From Berberis thunbergii (Eukaryota; Streptophyta; Magnoliopsida; Ranunculales; Berberidaceae), in assembly GCA_003290165.1 (NCBI GenBank), contig QNQO01000821.1, positions 310,001-374,000 of the forward strand: a stretch of 64,000 nt of DNA. The letters are read 5' to 3'. Made by a program: the position numbers and the translations under genes. This document shows, one piece after another, positions 43,458 through 56,738 of the stretch (positions are counted from its first letter, which is position 1; each line of letters opens with the position of its first letter). The notes below the pieces were generated by a model. It was not told the origin of the DNA, searched no databases, and saw nothing but the letters and a program-made list of their open reading frames with translations.

Positions 43458-44510
43458 ACTGGTATGGATATTACCTTTACTGTCTTCGTTTTATGAATTT
43501 GCTAACTTTGCGTTGCCTATTCATAGTCCCGGGAAGCCCATAGTTTTCGAGGGTCTTGTTGTATTGAGTTCTGTTAATGGAATTTTTAGAAAACCTGTTG
43601 TTCCAAATTTTTTATTGATCAGGTTGATTTAACACAAAGATCTTTAGTTTTTCTTAGAATGGTTTTAACTTTAATATATTTCATTCAAAACTTCTATTTT
43701 CAATTTTAGTTGGTTGAGATCACCTTCTTACTTACTTATGAGCACCCACAGTAAGCAATCAAATTGCTCAAAATTGATGAAGTTATCAACCCAAACACCA
43801 AATCTTACCCACAGTAAGCAGGATCGTTGATAGAGTTATCAACCTGTTGTCAACCATTGATAAAAAGCTAGGCACCCTTTCAAAGTGCGCTTAACTCTAG
43901 TTGTCTAGAACAAAAAACGCATGATCTTCCATGAGTTCGATATATTTATGCTAACCAAGGAAAGATCTTCCTCAAACTTATTATATACCTGCTTAGTGGG
44001 CAACAAAATTGATTAAAATCTATAGAAATAAAAGAAACCACCCTGCATTTATATGACTATCGACAAAGTATTTGTACTTTGGCATTGTTTGGGAAAATCA
44101 TGTCTTGTTCGAAAGCTTTGATACCTCCCACTTTTGGAAAATGTCGATGTGACGTATGTGATTTCATAATAAATACATACATTTTCTAATTTTAAATCGT
44201 GTTAAAAATTTTATCTCATCTCTATGTTGTGTGAGTGGGATGTGTGTTCTTATGTCTATGATCATACAACTGAGAAGTAGGATAAGGCGCTGCTCGGGCG
44301 TTCCAAGAATTGTGGAAGAATCACAGTGCAGCTGCGACGGAGCCATAATTGAAAAAAAATAATTATATGATTTGTGGTTCAGTTGGTTTGTTAGGTTTTT
44401 TTTTTTTTGGTGTACTTAGTGTAAGAAATTAATATTAATGTACCTTATTAGTCACGAGTTCTCGAAGACCACCTCCAGGCATTTTGAAGTTGAGGCAGAA
44501 CACTTTGATG
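43458..44510. other. SEC15B 3' flank and intergenic sequence
   Basis: The first 200 bp are probably 3' untranslated region. At 43740-43880 the phrase CCCACAGTAAGCA occurs twice (about 43746 and 43809), together with repeated GTTATCAACC. No further gene is supported. Confidence 0.45.
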
Positions 44511-44515
44511 CATCT

Positions 44516-44939
44516 TATAGAAGCAACAGGAAAGAACAGAATGAAATACCACTGAGATTTGCAAACAAGAATGGAAACTTTACTGTATTATGATCACTTC
44601 CAGAGGCCAGAAACTCTCCAAATGACCAAGTGCGCTTTGTACATGTGTTTTGACAAAATGAATGAAGACCCTCTCTTCTTACTAATCTCTCTTATACAGG
44701 ATCTCTTCCTACTGTCAATACAAACAGAGCAACAACTTGCTTAACTGAATACTATGCATCCACTTGCTAATTAACAGAATACACTTGCTAATTATCAGAA
44801 TACTAACAGAGCACTGACTTCCTGCTGTTGGGACTTTGTATGTATTCCTATGACTTTCTCACTGGTTCATTGATGACTTTTATTGTGTTGCTGTTTATGC
44901 CGGCGTCTCTGATAAGTTAGATATATTGGAGGCTTATCA
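44516..44939 (-). repeat. 3' LTR of the chromovirus (424 bp)
   Basis: Homologous to 49209-49719, with an internal deletion of about 87 bp. Inner neighbour: an 18-nt C run at 44947-44964, which on the coding strand is a G-run in the polypurine-tract position. Confidence 0.9.
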
Positions 44940-45049
44940 ATTCTCACCCCCCCCCCCCCCCCCCAAAGCAACCACCTTGTCTTCAAGGTGAAATTTAGAA
45001 AATTGTTGTCAAATTAACGCAAAATCCTCCCAAGTAGCCTAAAAAACAG

Positions 45050-48000
45050 GCAACCCCTTCCACTGGATTAGAACTTCATCAGGGAAATTATTGTGCAATG
45101 ACTTTGAGCGAATTTCCAACATTGCCTCGGGAGTAATCAACAGCTCTAAATCTGCATTTAGGAGGAAGTGTTGCTGATGTAAAACCATTCCCTACAGCCT
45201 TTCGCAATTGGGAAACATGGAAGACTGGGTGGAGTTGTGAAGCTGTTGGCAATTCCAATTTATAAGGCCACCTTACCTATTTTTCGAAGAACCTTGTAAG
45301 GTCCATAGTACCTTGCGGCGAGTTTTTGATTCCCTCATTTTGCCAACGACTACTGACGGTAAGCCTTAATTTCAAAAAAAACTAAATCACCCACTGTAAA
45401 TGTCACCTCCACCTAGATAAATCAGCATGACGTTTCATCCTTTGCTGAGCTCGAAGCAATTGCATTCTCAAATCATCTAGGGCAGCATCTCGATTCAACA
45501 ACATTTGTTCTACTGTGGAAACGGAAGTGTTTCCTTGATCCTCTTTTAGAAATTTAGAAGGGTCCCTTCCATATAATGCTTTGAAAGGGGAGCACCCAAG
45601 AGAATAGTGAGTAGAAGTATTATATCAATATTCAGCCCACATCAACCACCTTGCCCATTGGTTGGGTTTACTAGAAGCAAAACATCGCAAGTATGTCTCT
45701 AAACAACGATTAACCACTTCGGACTACCCGTCAGTTTGGGGATGATACGCGGTGCTTCACTTTAGAAAAGTACTTGTAAACTAAATATTTCCTTCCAAAA
45801 TGACTTTAAAAAATCCTGTCACGGTCCGTAATGATTGATAATGGAATCCCATGAAGCCTCACAATCTCCTGTATGAATGTTTTAGCAACTATCTCAGCCG
45901 TGAAAGGGTGACGCAATCCAACAAAGTGCGCGTATTTGCTCAACAATCAACTCCCACCAAGATCGTATCTACCCCACTTGATCTTGGCAACCCTTCGATG
46001 AAAGCCATCATGATATCATCCCACACTTGAGCTGGTAAGGGGATTGACTGCAACATACTGCTGGAGAAGTGGCCATGTATTTATTTCTTTGACAAACTCC
46101 GCACTCTGCCACCATTCGAGCAACATCAGACCTCATACCAACCCAATACAATTCCCTAGCCAACTGCTGATACGTCTTGGTTTCCCCGAAATGTCCCCTC
46201 ATGGGTGAACCATGAAATTCCTCAAAAATAAGGGGAAGGAAATATGATTTTCGAGAAAGTACTAAGCGTTCCTTGTAAAACAATAAACCATGTCGTAACT
46301 CAAACCCCACCAAGGTATTGCTCCCATTCTGAAGGTCATTTCTAATTTTCTGAAGTTGTTCATCAGCTTCCAGTTCATCTATCAATTTATCCCAGTCTCT
46401 CTATTGGGGAAGCACTAATGTGGAACATTCGGTTACAGGCTGAACTCTTGATAGGGCATCAGCGGATGTGTTCATCTTCCTTGCCTTGTAATGTATCTCA
46501 AAGTTGTAACTCATGAGCTTTACTATCCATTTATGATATTCTACCCCAATGACTCTTTGTTCCAATAAAAACTTAAGACTCTTTTGATCAATGTGCACTA
46601 TAAATCGCTGCCCAGTAGATACGGTCTCCATTTGGCAATTGCGAACACTATCGCCATCAATTCTTTCTCATACACTGATTTCTGTCTCGCTTGCTACCCT
46701 AACACTTGACTAAAATAAGCAATCGGTCGTTGTTCCTGCATTAAGACTACTCCCAACCCATAGCCTGATGCATCGATCTCAATCACAAATATTTTCGAGC
46801 ATCGCCAGAACAGGAACTTTGGTCATCTGTTGCTTCAAAGCTTGAAATGCAGCTTGGGCATCAGTATTCTACCCAAAATTATTTTTCTCAAGTTGTTGAG
46901 TTAGTGGTCAAGCCACTGTGCTGAATCCCTTAACAAATTTTCTGTAATAACCGTCAATCCCAGAAAACCAAGTAAGCCTCTAACCCTGAGTTGTAGATCA
47001 GTATATCATCGAAGAAAACTAGGACATACCTCCACAAATAGGACTTGAAGATTTCATTCATCAGCACTTGAAAAGTTGCGGGAGCATTCGTTAGTCCGAA
47101 AGGCATTACCAGAAATTCGTAATGGCCTTCATGGGTCCGAAGGCGGTTTTAAATCCAGTTTGGAAAATCAACAGGTCCCATGTAGCTCGTCAATGACTGG
47201 TATTGGAAATCTACCAGGGACGGTTTCTTTATTTAACGCCCTGTAGTCGACACAAACCTCCAACTACCATCCTTCTTTTTAATCAATAATACGGGACTTG
47301 AATATGGACTCTTACTTGGTTGTATAATGTCCGTCGCCATCATCTCCTTAATCAGCCTTTCGATCTCATCCTTCTGGAATAGGGATACCTGTAGGGCCTG
47401 ACGTTAACTGAAGAAGCTCCTTCACGCAGACATATTGCGTGTTCATGCCCTCTTAGAGGAGGTAGACCTGAATTCACACTGAATACCGACTGAAATCTCT
47501 CCAATGCTATCCCAATTTCACTCCCAGGTGCTCCGGCCATTTCCCTCGTTGCAACCAAGTTCCCCAATTCTATCATCACCCCTTGTTTTTCCCGGCGTAG
47601 AGTCCTCCACATTGCTTTTAACGAAACAAGGACTTCCCCAGTGTCGGATTTCCTGTAGTGTTTTGGTTACCCCCCCCCCCCCCCCACCCACATGTTCAAA
47701 CCTCATGATTTAAGACTTCCAATTGGTGTAAGTGACCCCTAAAGTCGCCAACCATTTAATTCCCAAAATCACGTCTGAACTTCCCAAATTCAAATCTTCT
47801 ACCACGAGCTTTGAGAGTGTCAGCAATATCGCCTTGCAAACTCCCCTGCCCATTACTGATTCCCCAGTCCCATGGTCACTCCATATGAACCCTTAGATGT
47901 AACCTTCAAACCCAGCTTCTCAACCAAGCTACTTGCAATGAAATTGTGGGTAGCCCCGCTATCCACCAAGACCACCACTTCTTGTTTACCGATCTTACCT

Positions 48001-48970
48001 TTGAGTCACAAGGTCTTTGGTGTGGTCCACCCAACCACCAAATTTAGAGAGATCTCCACCCTCCCATCTACCTCAGCGACTTCTAATTCGGGCCCTTGCT
48101 CTACATCATCCTCTTCTTCTTCCTCCAAGATCTCCTCCTCTTGAGTGACCAAGATGTTGAGTTACTTCTTCTTACATCAATGTCCCGGCCCAAATTTCTC
48201 ATCACAGCAAAAACACAATCCCTTCTCACACCGTTGTTGAAGCTCCTCTTCACTCAATCTCATGAAACCCCCTCTCCCCAAATCTGCCTCACTCCTTCTT
48301 GAGCTTGACACTCCCCCTGTTTGTAAATGGTTTCCCATCTTAAGAGATTTAGGGTTTTCAGTAACCCTAAATCGTCGACACTTGGGCTTGGGCCTGGAGT
48401 TGATCTGCCTTTATTAGGCCCAATTAATTGATTATTCTCTTCAATACGTTGGGCTAGATTCATGGCCAGGCCCAAGGAAAGAGGTTCCATTGTCCTCAAT
48501 TTTGCTCTGATTTGGGGCTTAAGGCCATTAATAAACTTGCTAACATACACCTCCTCTGGAAGCTGGTCTAATGGTGTTGCGTGAGTGATGAATTGGCGAC
48601 GATAATCAGACACATTGCCTTCTTGTTTGAGTACCAAAAATTGCTCACAAAGTGTCCCTTCGGCAGTCGAGCGGAATTGCAATAATAACAATTTCTTCAA
48701 TTCTTCCCACAACAATATGGGACGCCTCTTATGCTCCCATTGATACCAAATCAGAGCATCTCCCTCAAACCTAACTACTGCAGCCTCCAACCTTTCCTCA
48801 TTGGTATAACGTTGCAATTGAAAAAACCTTTCCGCCTTCAATATCCATCCATCTGGGTTAACTCCTTCAAAAATTGGAATTTCAAGCCTTCTAAATCTTA
48901 CTTCCGGTTTGTGGCCATGGCTACCAAACCTTTCTTCCACCATTGAAGTTTTATGTCCTGAAACCCGCAC
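45050..48970 (-). pseudogene. Chromovirus gag-pol polyprotein, broken
   Basis: Gag starts near 48970: RRLEIPIFEGVNPDGWILKA, then EGDALIWYQWEHKRRPILLW and LKPQIRAKLRTMEPL. A CCHC knuckle near 48200 (CFCCDEKFGPGH, then a stop in place of the next residue) follows. Protease VVLVDSGATHNFIA is near 47970. Reverse transcriptase shows [34 protein letters not shown] and VFFDDILIY (near 47000). RNase H: RFIVHIDQKSLKFLLEQRV (about 46580). Integrase has the zinc-binding HGSPMRGHFGETKT ... CGVCQR (about 46230-46090). Near 45080 EVLIQWKGLP, then ATWEDFA and FHLEDKVV form a chromodomain. Stops and frameshifts occur in every domain, so no functional polyprotein is made. Confidence 0.85.
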
Positions 48971-49208
48971 CTTTCACCTCCTTGGATTGCTCCAATGATG
49001 AAGCCACTCGTGAAGACTCTTCACACAGTTTCACCAAGTGTTCAAGTTTTTGTTCAATAGTAGTGATCTCTTCCTTGATTGAACCAATCTCATGGTGTAC
49101 TCCATCAACCATTCCTTCCACCATTTCTATTCTTGTTGCAATGTTTGTTGTGTAGATTGGTTGGCTGATTTCCCAGTCATCACTAGATCTTCTACTCTGA
49201 TACCAATT

Positions 49209-49719
49209 TGATGTATCTTATAGAAGCAACAGTAAAGAACATAATGAAATACCACAGAGATTTGCAAACAAGAATGGAAGCTTCACTGTATTATGATCAC
49301 AGGCAGTTCGAGAGGCCTGAAACTCTCCAAATGAGCAAGTGCTCTTTGTACATATGTTTTGACAAAATGAATGAATACCCTCTCCTCTTACTAATCTCTT
49401 TATATAGGATCTCTTCCTACTGTCAATACAAACAGAGCAACAACTTGCACAACTTGCTTACTAAATGCAACAACTTGCACAACTGAATACTAACAGAGCA
49501 TCCACTTACTAATTAACAGAGACACTTGCTAATTATCAAAATACTAACAAAGCAGAATAATAACAGAGCACTAACTTCCTGCTGGTACCTTGTATGACTG
49601 CCAGTTGTTGGGACTTTGTATGTCTTCCTATGACTTTCTCACTGGTTGATTGATGACTCCTATTGTGCTGCTGATTATGCCGGCGTCTCTGATAAGTTTG
49701 ATATATTGGAGGCTTATCA
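49209..49719 (-). repeat. 5' LTR of the chromovirus (511 bp)
   Basis: Coding-strand start TGATAAGCCTCC and end GATACATCA, followed two bases later by the tRNA-Met-type primer-binding site. It contains short tandem duplications (ACAACTTGCACAACTT, AATACTAACAGAGCA) that are partly absent from the other LTR. Confidence 0.9.
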
Positions 49720-49724
49720 CACTT

Positions 49725-50722
49725 TAATATGAAAAATCATGTAGTGAGGCGAAGAGATGCCGCAACACATCATCAAACTTATAGCGCAGAGGTTAGGGTA
49801 GTAGTTTTGATCATTTGGTAAATATCATTTGTGAGAGATTGTTTATGTATTGACATTCTTCTTATATTATGTTGTGTTATACTACGACATAAGATATATT
49901 GGAGCACTCTAGAGTAGGTTTATGATCTATTGGCTATAGTATTGAATGAATGTAAATAAGCATCTTTTTCTTTAACACAAAGGTTGGGACTTCCTATAAC
50001 CTGCTGGCTTAGAGAAAGGGATGACGAGATGATCAAGACGATCTGACAGGTTATTGATTTTCTCGAAAATTTGCGAATTAGATGTTAGATGATTGATAGG
50101 CCATCTCTAAATACTGGGAGCAATATTCGAATGAGGGATATTATATATTCGAGTCCTGCACATCACATATTGTTTGAACTTTGAAGTACATAAAAGGGAA
50201 ATGCTTCCAGATTCTGTTTAAAGGTTTGAAAATACCAAGATTGTTGGAATTTTGCAGATAGCCAAGGGCAACTTTTCTTTGACTCTGGAGGTAGATCAAT
50301 TGAAATCAAAACCAACATAGCTCAGGCAATTGATTTACTTGTCGTCAGAGATTTTTCCTGAACCCAGGCATAAGGAAGTAGAGTTATAATACTACAAATA
50401 GTAACAGTTTCAGGAGAGTTGTGGGATCATGAAGGTATTGTGTGGATGCTTTAGGGCACAAAAATCTAGCAGATGCAGAAAAAGAGATCCCTCATTCATC
50501 GATATTAAGGTCAGATTCAAATATCCAAGCTAGCTATATGCTTTCTAGCTTATATTTTAGTTTTTGCCATTTTATTTTCTGTATGAATAAATTTTGATAT
50601 TCGACGACCACCATCTTATGTTTTTCCACTTTCTCGTTGCATCAAGTCTGTTAAGAATAACCTCGAGAAAAGTTTGTCCGGAGATTTTTAGGTTGATTTA
50701 CCTTCAATAATCATGACTATAG
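49725..50722. other. Intergenic sequence, nothing certain
   Basis: No gene recognised. An ATG at about 50430 opens a short cysteine-containing stretch (MKVLCGCFRAQKSSRCRKRD, then PSFIDIK) followed by GTCAGA. It could be an isolated first exon, but there is no partner exon and I do not call it a gene. Confidence 0.35.
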
Positions 50723-51242
50723 TGTAATACCCGCCCAATTCACTTACCAATATACTTTTATTATTTTAGAAGTTAATAATATTTATTTCTTGGTAGTAAT
50801 TATTAATTGATAATAATTACAAGTAATAATAGTTTACGATTTTAATTTCAAACCTAGGTTTAGACTAGTGGTGGGTAAGGGATAAAAGATGAGTGTGTTT
50901 AGCCAAAGAAACCCTAAATTCTTCCTTTAAAGATAAACCCTAGTTTTTTTTCCTCTTTGCACACACACATACAAAATAAATAAAAAAAAAAAAAACCTGC
51001 GTTGAAAGGGTGGGAGGCGCTTGGAAAGAACAACCTTGGAATCTTGCAAAGAAAAATATTGGTGAGTTAAACTCTACCAAAATTTTCAATCTATGATATC
51101 GATTATTCTGTGATTTTTTTTTCTATGTACGAACTCTATTTTCTTTGAAGATGTTAATACTGATATAAACCCTGGAAAAAAAAGGGGGTACGTTTGACCG
51201 CAACCAAACTGATATTCACATAATTATTACATAATATATACA

Positions 51243-51553
51243 TTAATTTATGCATGTTAGTGTTTCGATTATTATATTGTATAGTAATTATTTCGTTTTC
51301 ATGTCTTTGTAGGAATTTGAGCGTAAACGATGAAATCATATTAAAGCGACAAGTTAAGGAACGACAATTAGTCGATTCCAACGGTGGTATAAATATCCTT
51401 AATTTATGCATGTTAGTATTTCGATTATTCTATTGTATAGTAATTATTTCGTTTTCATGTCTTTGTAGGAATTTGAGCGTAAACGATGAAATCATATTAA
51501 AGCAACAAGTTAAGGAACGACAACTAGTCGATTCCAACGGTGGTATAAAGTAG
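51243..51553. repeat. 156-bp tandem duplication within LTR-type repeat B
   Basis: Two nearly identical units, 51243-51398 and 51399-51553, each starting TTAATTTATGCATGTTAGT and ending CCAACGGTGGTATAAA, with only a few base differences. This indicates a recent duplication. Confidence 0.92.
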
Positions 51554-53152
51554 TCACAAACCTAAACCCGAAACCTAATTCATAACCTAAGCCCGAAACC
51601 TAATTCATGACCTAATCCATAACCTAAACCCAAACCAACCCAGTGCCAAGCCCAATCCTACCCTCATTGATGAATCATCCCCTCATCTCATCCCTATTCA
51701 TTTTGGTCATTTTCTATAAATAGAAGATAATAGGGTGAGAAAGGGGGGAAGAAGATAAGGGAAAAGAAGAGAATTAGAAAAAAAAAATCAAAACCTCTTC
51801 CTCAATGGAGATTTCCTCAAAGGAGTTCCTCTCCCAAGTGATTCTCACAATCACCATCCCTACCATCTCTCACTCACTCAGCAATCACCACCTCGCCACC
51901 ACCGTCACCCTAGCACCACCTCCACCTCCAGACAGCACAACCGCCACCGCCACCACCGTGAAACAGGGGCGTGACAACCCTGTTTCATGTCAAGCATTCA
52001 CTCTGCCACCGTCCCTGTCCCTCTCCATCATCCATTACCTCCGCCACCACCTCCGCACTGACCACCGTCACAGATCGAGAACCTGCACGAGAATCACCTC
52101 GCGAAACAGAGCTCACAGCGGCTCTGTTCCGCCTCGCCACAGACCCTGCTTCTCCTCTTTCTTGGCCTCCCTTCGTCTCGAGCTCCTTCCTGCCTCCATC
52201 TCTCGCGACCACCGTCACGACCAGACCGAGAATCACCGCCACCACCTCGCGAGACGAAACCAGCAAGCTGAAACAGGGAGCTCCTGTTCCTCATTTGTCT
52301 TCTCTGTTTTCTTTGTATTTCCTCACCTTCTCTCTTCTTGCGCAGGTTCTGGAAGCATTTGGAGGTCGATGACGGTCGCGAGAAGCGAAGGAAGGCTGCG
52401 AGAGCGGGGCTGTCGCGTTGGAGACGAAGGCGTCCTTGTAGCGTCACTGTAGCGCTACTGCAGCAGAGGCGGGAATTATTTGGCTATTCACACCCCAGCT
52501 ATCTGTAAGAGCCACCACAGAGTGCTTTTGACCAGTTTTCTCGGGATTTGTGTTCGGACCACCTGCTGATCTGCTGAGTACCACCACATCGAGTTTGTGA
52601 CAAACTAAATGGGTTGTATAAGTTATTTTGATTTATTTTACTGAATTGTGTGCTTAATTGTTAATTACAATTTATTTCTGAATTTTTGATAATTTGCTTT
52701 CACCTTGCATGTTCGAGAAATTAAACTTGATATGTTTGGTAGTTAGAATTGCCCTTTATCAATATTCAAATCATGTGCTAAAAATATTAAGCTTAAACTT
52801 TGATTAAGTGTGCCCTAAAAAGACACTTAATACTTGCTAAGAGCGTATTTGCTTGAAATAATTTGTTAATGTTTGATAGAAACATGATATAAGTTGAATT
52901 GGATTTTAACGATCACATATTCGGTGTAAGCAAGGGATTCTCATCCCTAAAGCTTCTCGTTTGAAATTCAGTAATTTAGATTTAAATAATTTTGCTAACT
53001 CATTGGTGAGTCCAAGCCCACAAAAATCCATTTCATCTATCTTTTATTTTTCTTATTTTTAGTTTAGTTTTAAAAATGCTGTAACCCCATTTCCTACAAA
53101 TTAGTTTAGATAATTTCTAAATTAAATTTAATCCACCTTCTTCGTGGGATCG

Positions 53153-56100
53153 TGTAATACCCACCTAATTAAACAAATATAAAAATTGTTGTGTAAACCC
53201 TAATGTTGATGGGTTGCTACTAAGTTGTATTTGGGCTTTCATAAACTAAGGATTAGGGTTTTATTTTGTGAAGATTAAGGGCGGACTGTTTTTAGAATTT
53301 TAGTGGGGGCGGATAGCCACCCACCCTTTGAAAAGAAAAACCTCTTTTCTTTCTGCTTCCTTCCTTTTCTCTCGCTCTCTGGTCTTCTGCCTATCTCCAC
53401 AGCTCTTCTCTCTTTTAGGATTTCTTAACCATGGAGTTCGATAGATCTTCTCTCGATCTATCGTATATCACCAATTTCGTCAGGGTTTGCGTTCTTCATC
53501 TCTCATCTTCCGAATCGTTCTCACTTTGCTTGTTGAGAATCTTTGTTCACGGTCTCAGATGATCGAACATGGAAAAATCTCGTTCGCTCGGAGCAGATCT
53601 CGCGTGTAACGTTTGTCAAAAGCCTTGCTCGAATCGCTCGAAAGTGAAAGCTGGACGTTCGGATGAGGACTAGTTGCCATGTACACCTTCACTGTTCATA
53701 CAAGCTCGATAATTACTTCATCAACGATTCCTTTGAAAGATCCTTAAGATGTAGTTGTATGTTGTGTGTTGAAGAATTAAAGAGAAGGATCTGAGATGTG
53801 TTGAGTGAATGATCTTCAGCTTGAGGAAGACGGGTGAGCTTCGGATGATGAGGATGCCGCAGCAGGGAGCATGCGATGGTGTCTTTGATCGAGTCTGGTA
53901 GTGGTGTCGAGATGAAGCCTCTATTTCTGAGTCAGAATCCGAGAGTGATTTTCAGAGAAGATAGTGAGTCTTCTTTCATTCTCTTTATGAGTTCCTCTTT
54001 TTGAAGTACCCATATCTTTGTTTGTTGATTTTGGTGTGTTTGATGGCTTACTGGCAATTTAGTGTGTTTAGGGGTTTGATGTTGTGATTGGTATTGTCAT
54101 CTTAGGGAGGTTTGGATGGATTAAAAATTGGGGTTTTTGGGTTCATTTGAAAATGCTGCTTTGTTTCTTCTCCGGGTTCTTTTGAAAATGTTATTTGAAA
54201 TTTGAGATTCTCCATCCCTTTCATCTTTACTGTGAGTTTCATTTTCCTCCTTTTTCTGTTATTGCAACATAAATGTTTGATCATCCCTATCGTTTTTTTT
54301 TTACTTTATGCATACCATTAAATTGACCTCATAGCAGAGTATTAAATGAGATTGACCTAAGATGATTCTATGCAAAATTGATGATTCTATGCAAACAGTA
54401 TTGAATGCAGAGTATTCTATATTATAGTTATTGGACTGCCATGAAAGAGGAAGATTGAACAGTTTTCTCTATCACCCCTATTGATTAACATTTGTAAGGC
54501 TGCTCCTATAGAGTACTGAGTTGTTATAACAGGGCTACATAAACTAGGGTTGAACATCATCATTATTTTTCTCCATTATTCCCACTGAAAATCTCATTTT
54601 TCTTTTTTTATCAACCCTAAATTAGGTTATCTTTTTGGGGATTTTTCATGTTATGCTTCCTGTTGTTCTTTGAAGTTCTTTCTATATGGTGGGCTTTTAG
54701 TTCTTTTATTTTGTTGTTGTTTTCTTTTGGTTATGGAGAATTAGAGTTGAATGGATATTGCAAAATGTGAGACTAATCTCGCATATTTAGTGATGATTTG
54801 GATTGATGAGTTTGATGATTGTGGAAGCCATATTTTGGCTGGGTGTTGTTTTATTGTAGAAAATTGGACTTGAGTATTACAGGCAAATGGATATGGACTT
54901 CTTGGTTTCCTATACGAATGAAGTATAGATCTATTATGAATGAAGTATAAATCTATAGGTAATAGTTTTTTTTTTTTCAAACAGTGAGCCTGGGGTGTTG
55001 TTTAACTCTTGAGAGTAATATCAAAGTGTCACTTATTTGTTTGGTTATCTTTTGGTTTCTTTGAATGTGGTTTATTTGTTTATTTGATGTCAAGGATATA
55101 GGATTGAACCAGTGCTATTGTATTAAACATGTGGAAGTTAGGACCTCCCTTTGTGTTTATGCACATTTCTTTTCCATGATTCAACTTCAAAATTTGGTAA
55201 AATTGGGTATTAGTTAATATTACATCTATGACAGCATAAATTAACAAAACAAAGTCAATGAGATATGATTAGCAGACAATAGCTATGAGATTATTTTTGG
55301 AAGTTAGGACCTTGGTTGCATATTTTTTTATCGGCAGCGTTTAAAAATGGATTCTAATTTGGTGCAAGTGTTTTAAATAAATAAATAAGCTTTTGGGTTT
55401 GTGTCTGTGTGCTAAGGATTGGAATGAGATAGTCATCACAATGTTTACTGGAGTTTTCGCATTAATAGAAGTAACTTAATCAATTTTGCATGTTGAAAGT
55501 TATTTAAACCCTTATTTAGTTTAGGTATAGAAGAAAATTTTCTAGTAATAGATATTGGCTGGAATATAACTTAGCACTTGTTTTAGTTTGAGTATTTGTA
55601 TGGTTATGTGAATTGGTGTGCATATTGTTTTTCATATGATGCAAAGAGATGAGATGTGTGAATTGGCAATGTGTCAAATATTATTTGTTCCCCAAGAGAA
55701 TGGTGGATACTGTGGTTGATTTATTTATGGTTGACAAAGTATCACCATAAAAGAGTTTTGAGTTTTAGTTTTTTTTTATGCTCTTTTCCACAACTCCGAG
55801 AAAAAAAAATGTGAAAAGAAAAGAAATTGTTTGTATACAGACTTGCTTGTATACGCGTGATATGATTATGGGTATGCAGACTTGCTTGCAAATCGGTGCA
55901 CCGTTCCATGTGAGTTAGGTTGTACGTGTAGATTTAGAAATAATATTTGTCATGGATCGGACTTCAGGTGTGATGACATGTTCCTCGAGGTGGCACCCCA
56001 CTTGGAACATGTACGCTCCGAGTGGTTTCGAAGGCAAGGGAGGCACACTTGGGTGAGGTGTGTTCGTCACAGGAGGAGAGTGCGATTGTGGAAAAGAAGC

Positions 56101-56738
56101 GAGATTTTTTTTTTTTGTATGTGCATGATTACCTTAAAGGAAGAAAATAAATGCTCATTCAACCATTGAATGAGAACTACATGTCTTCCTAAAGGTAGAG
56201 AAATGTGTTTTGTTAATATTTCAATAATAGTCTAATATGATTATGAATTGTATAGTTGTTGCATTTATGAGGATTGATAACTCATAAATTTTATTTATTA
56301 GTAAAAAATAATGCATATTTATTTATTAGGATGATAACACCATTGCCTCATTGAGGAACTACCTGATGGTGTGGTTATTTATTGTTTGGTTTATTTTAAT
56401 GTTGTCATGTGCGTATTTATTGATTTTGGGATGAAGATTTCTCACACCAGCTTTATTGCTGACCCGAGTGAGCTTTTGCTTCTTGGGTACATTCCTTTTG
56501 GAATGTAGCTGATTAGCCTTTCAGGTTTAGAGATTTTGAGCTACGTTACTGGAATTATGCTAGTGAGCTAGCCACGTCAGTCTTTCGGGTTAGATTTTTA
56601 TTTGTTTCAGATGTTTAGTTGTTGTTGCTATTTGTTTCTGTGTTATTATTGAATTCTCACGTCCCGAGTTTTGGGGGAAACAGATAATCCTAAGTGGATT
56701 TTGGGATTTTCCTTTCCTTCGAAAATCGGGGCGTGACA
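53153..56738 (+). mobile_element. Solo LTR A (3,586 bp) with 5-bp target duplication
   Basis: Starts TGTAATACCCACC and ends GGGGCGTGACA, i.e. TGT...ACA, flanked on both sides by GATCG (53148-53152 and 56739-56743). No gag-pol coding, primer-binding site or second LTR is visible inside, so it is read as a solo LTR of a large Ty3/Gypsy-type element or a LARD-like unit. Its last 900 bp recur at 57600-58534. Near 53330-53480 the sequence looks like an LTR promoter/leader (CT-rich, then ATGGAGTTCGATAG), but no extended reading frame follows. Confidence 0.75.

Larger units (their letters stand above)
44516..49719 (-). mobile_element. Ty3/Gypsy chromovirus (Reina-like) with both LTRs
   Basis: The element is bounded by the 5-bp direct repeat CACTT (44511-44515 and 49720-49724). 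Right LTR 49209-49719 (511 bp, the 5' LTR on the minus strand) and left LTR 44516-44939 (424 bp) start TGATAAGCC and end ATCA on the coding strand; the left one has lost about 87 bp. The primer-binding site TTGGTATCAGAGTAGAA (49206-49190, minus) matches initiator tRNA-Met. Order on the minus strand is gag, protease, reverse transcriptase, RNase H, integrase, chromodomain, as in chromoviruses. All coding parts are broken, but the ends are intact. Confidence 0.93.

Noticed and set aside
44164..44346. 60-residue minus-strand frame as a gene
   Set aside because: No recognisable domain, no splice partners, and intergenic base composition.
49190..49206. TTGGTATCAGAG as a tRNA gene
   Set aside because: It is the retrotransposon primer-binding site complementary to tRNA-Met; no tRNA fold is present around it.
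51805..52452. 215-residue open frame on the plus strand
   Set aside because: It lies within LTR-type repeat B; the inverted copy at 23830-24030 does not keep the frame, and the sequence is low-complexity.
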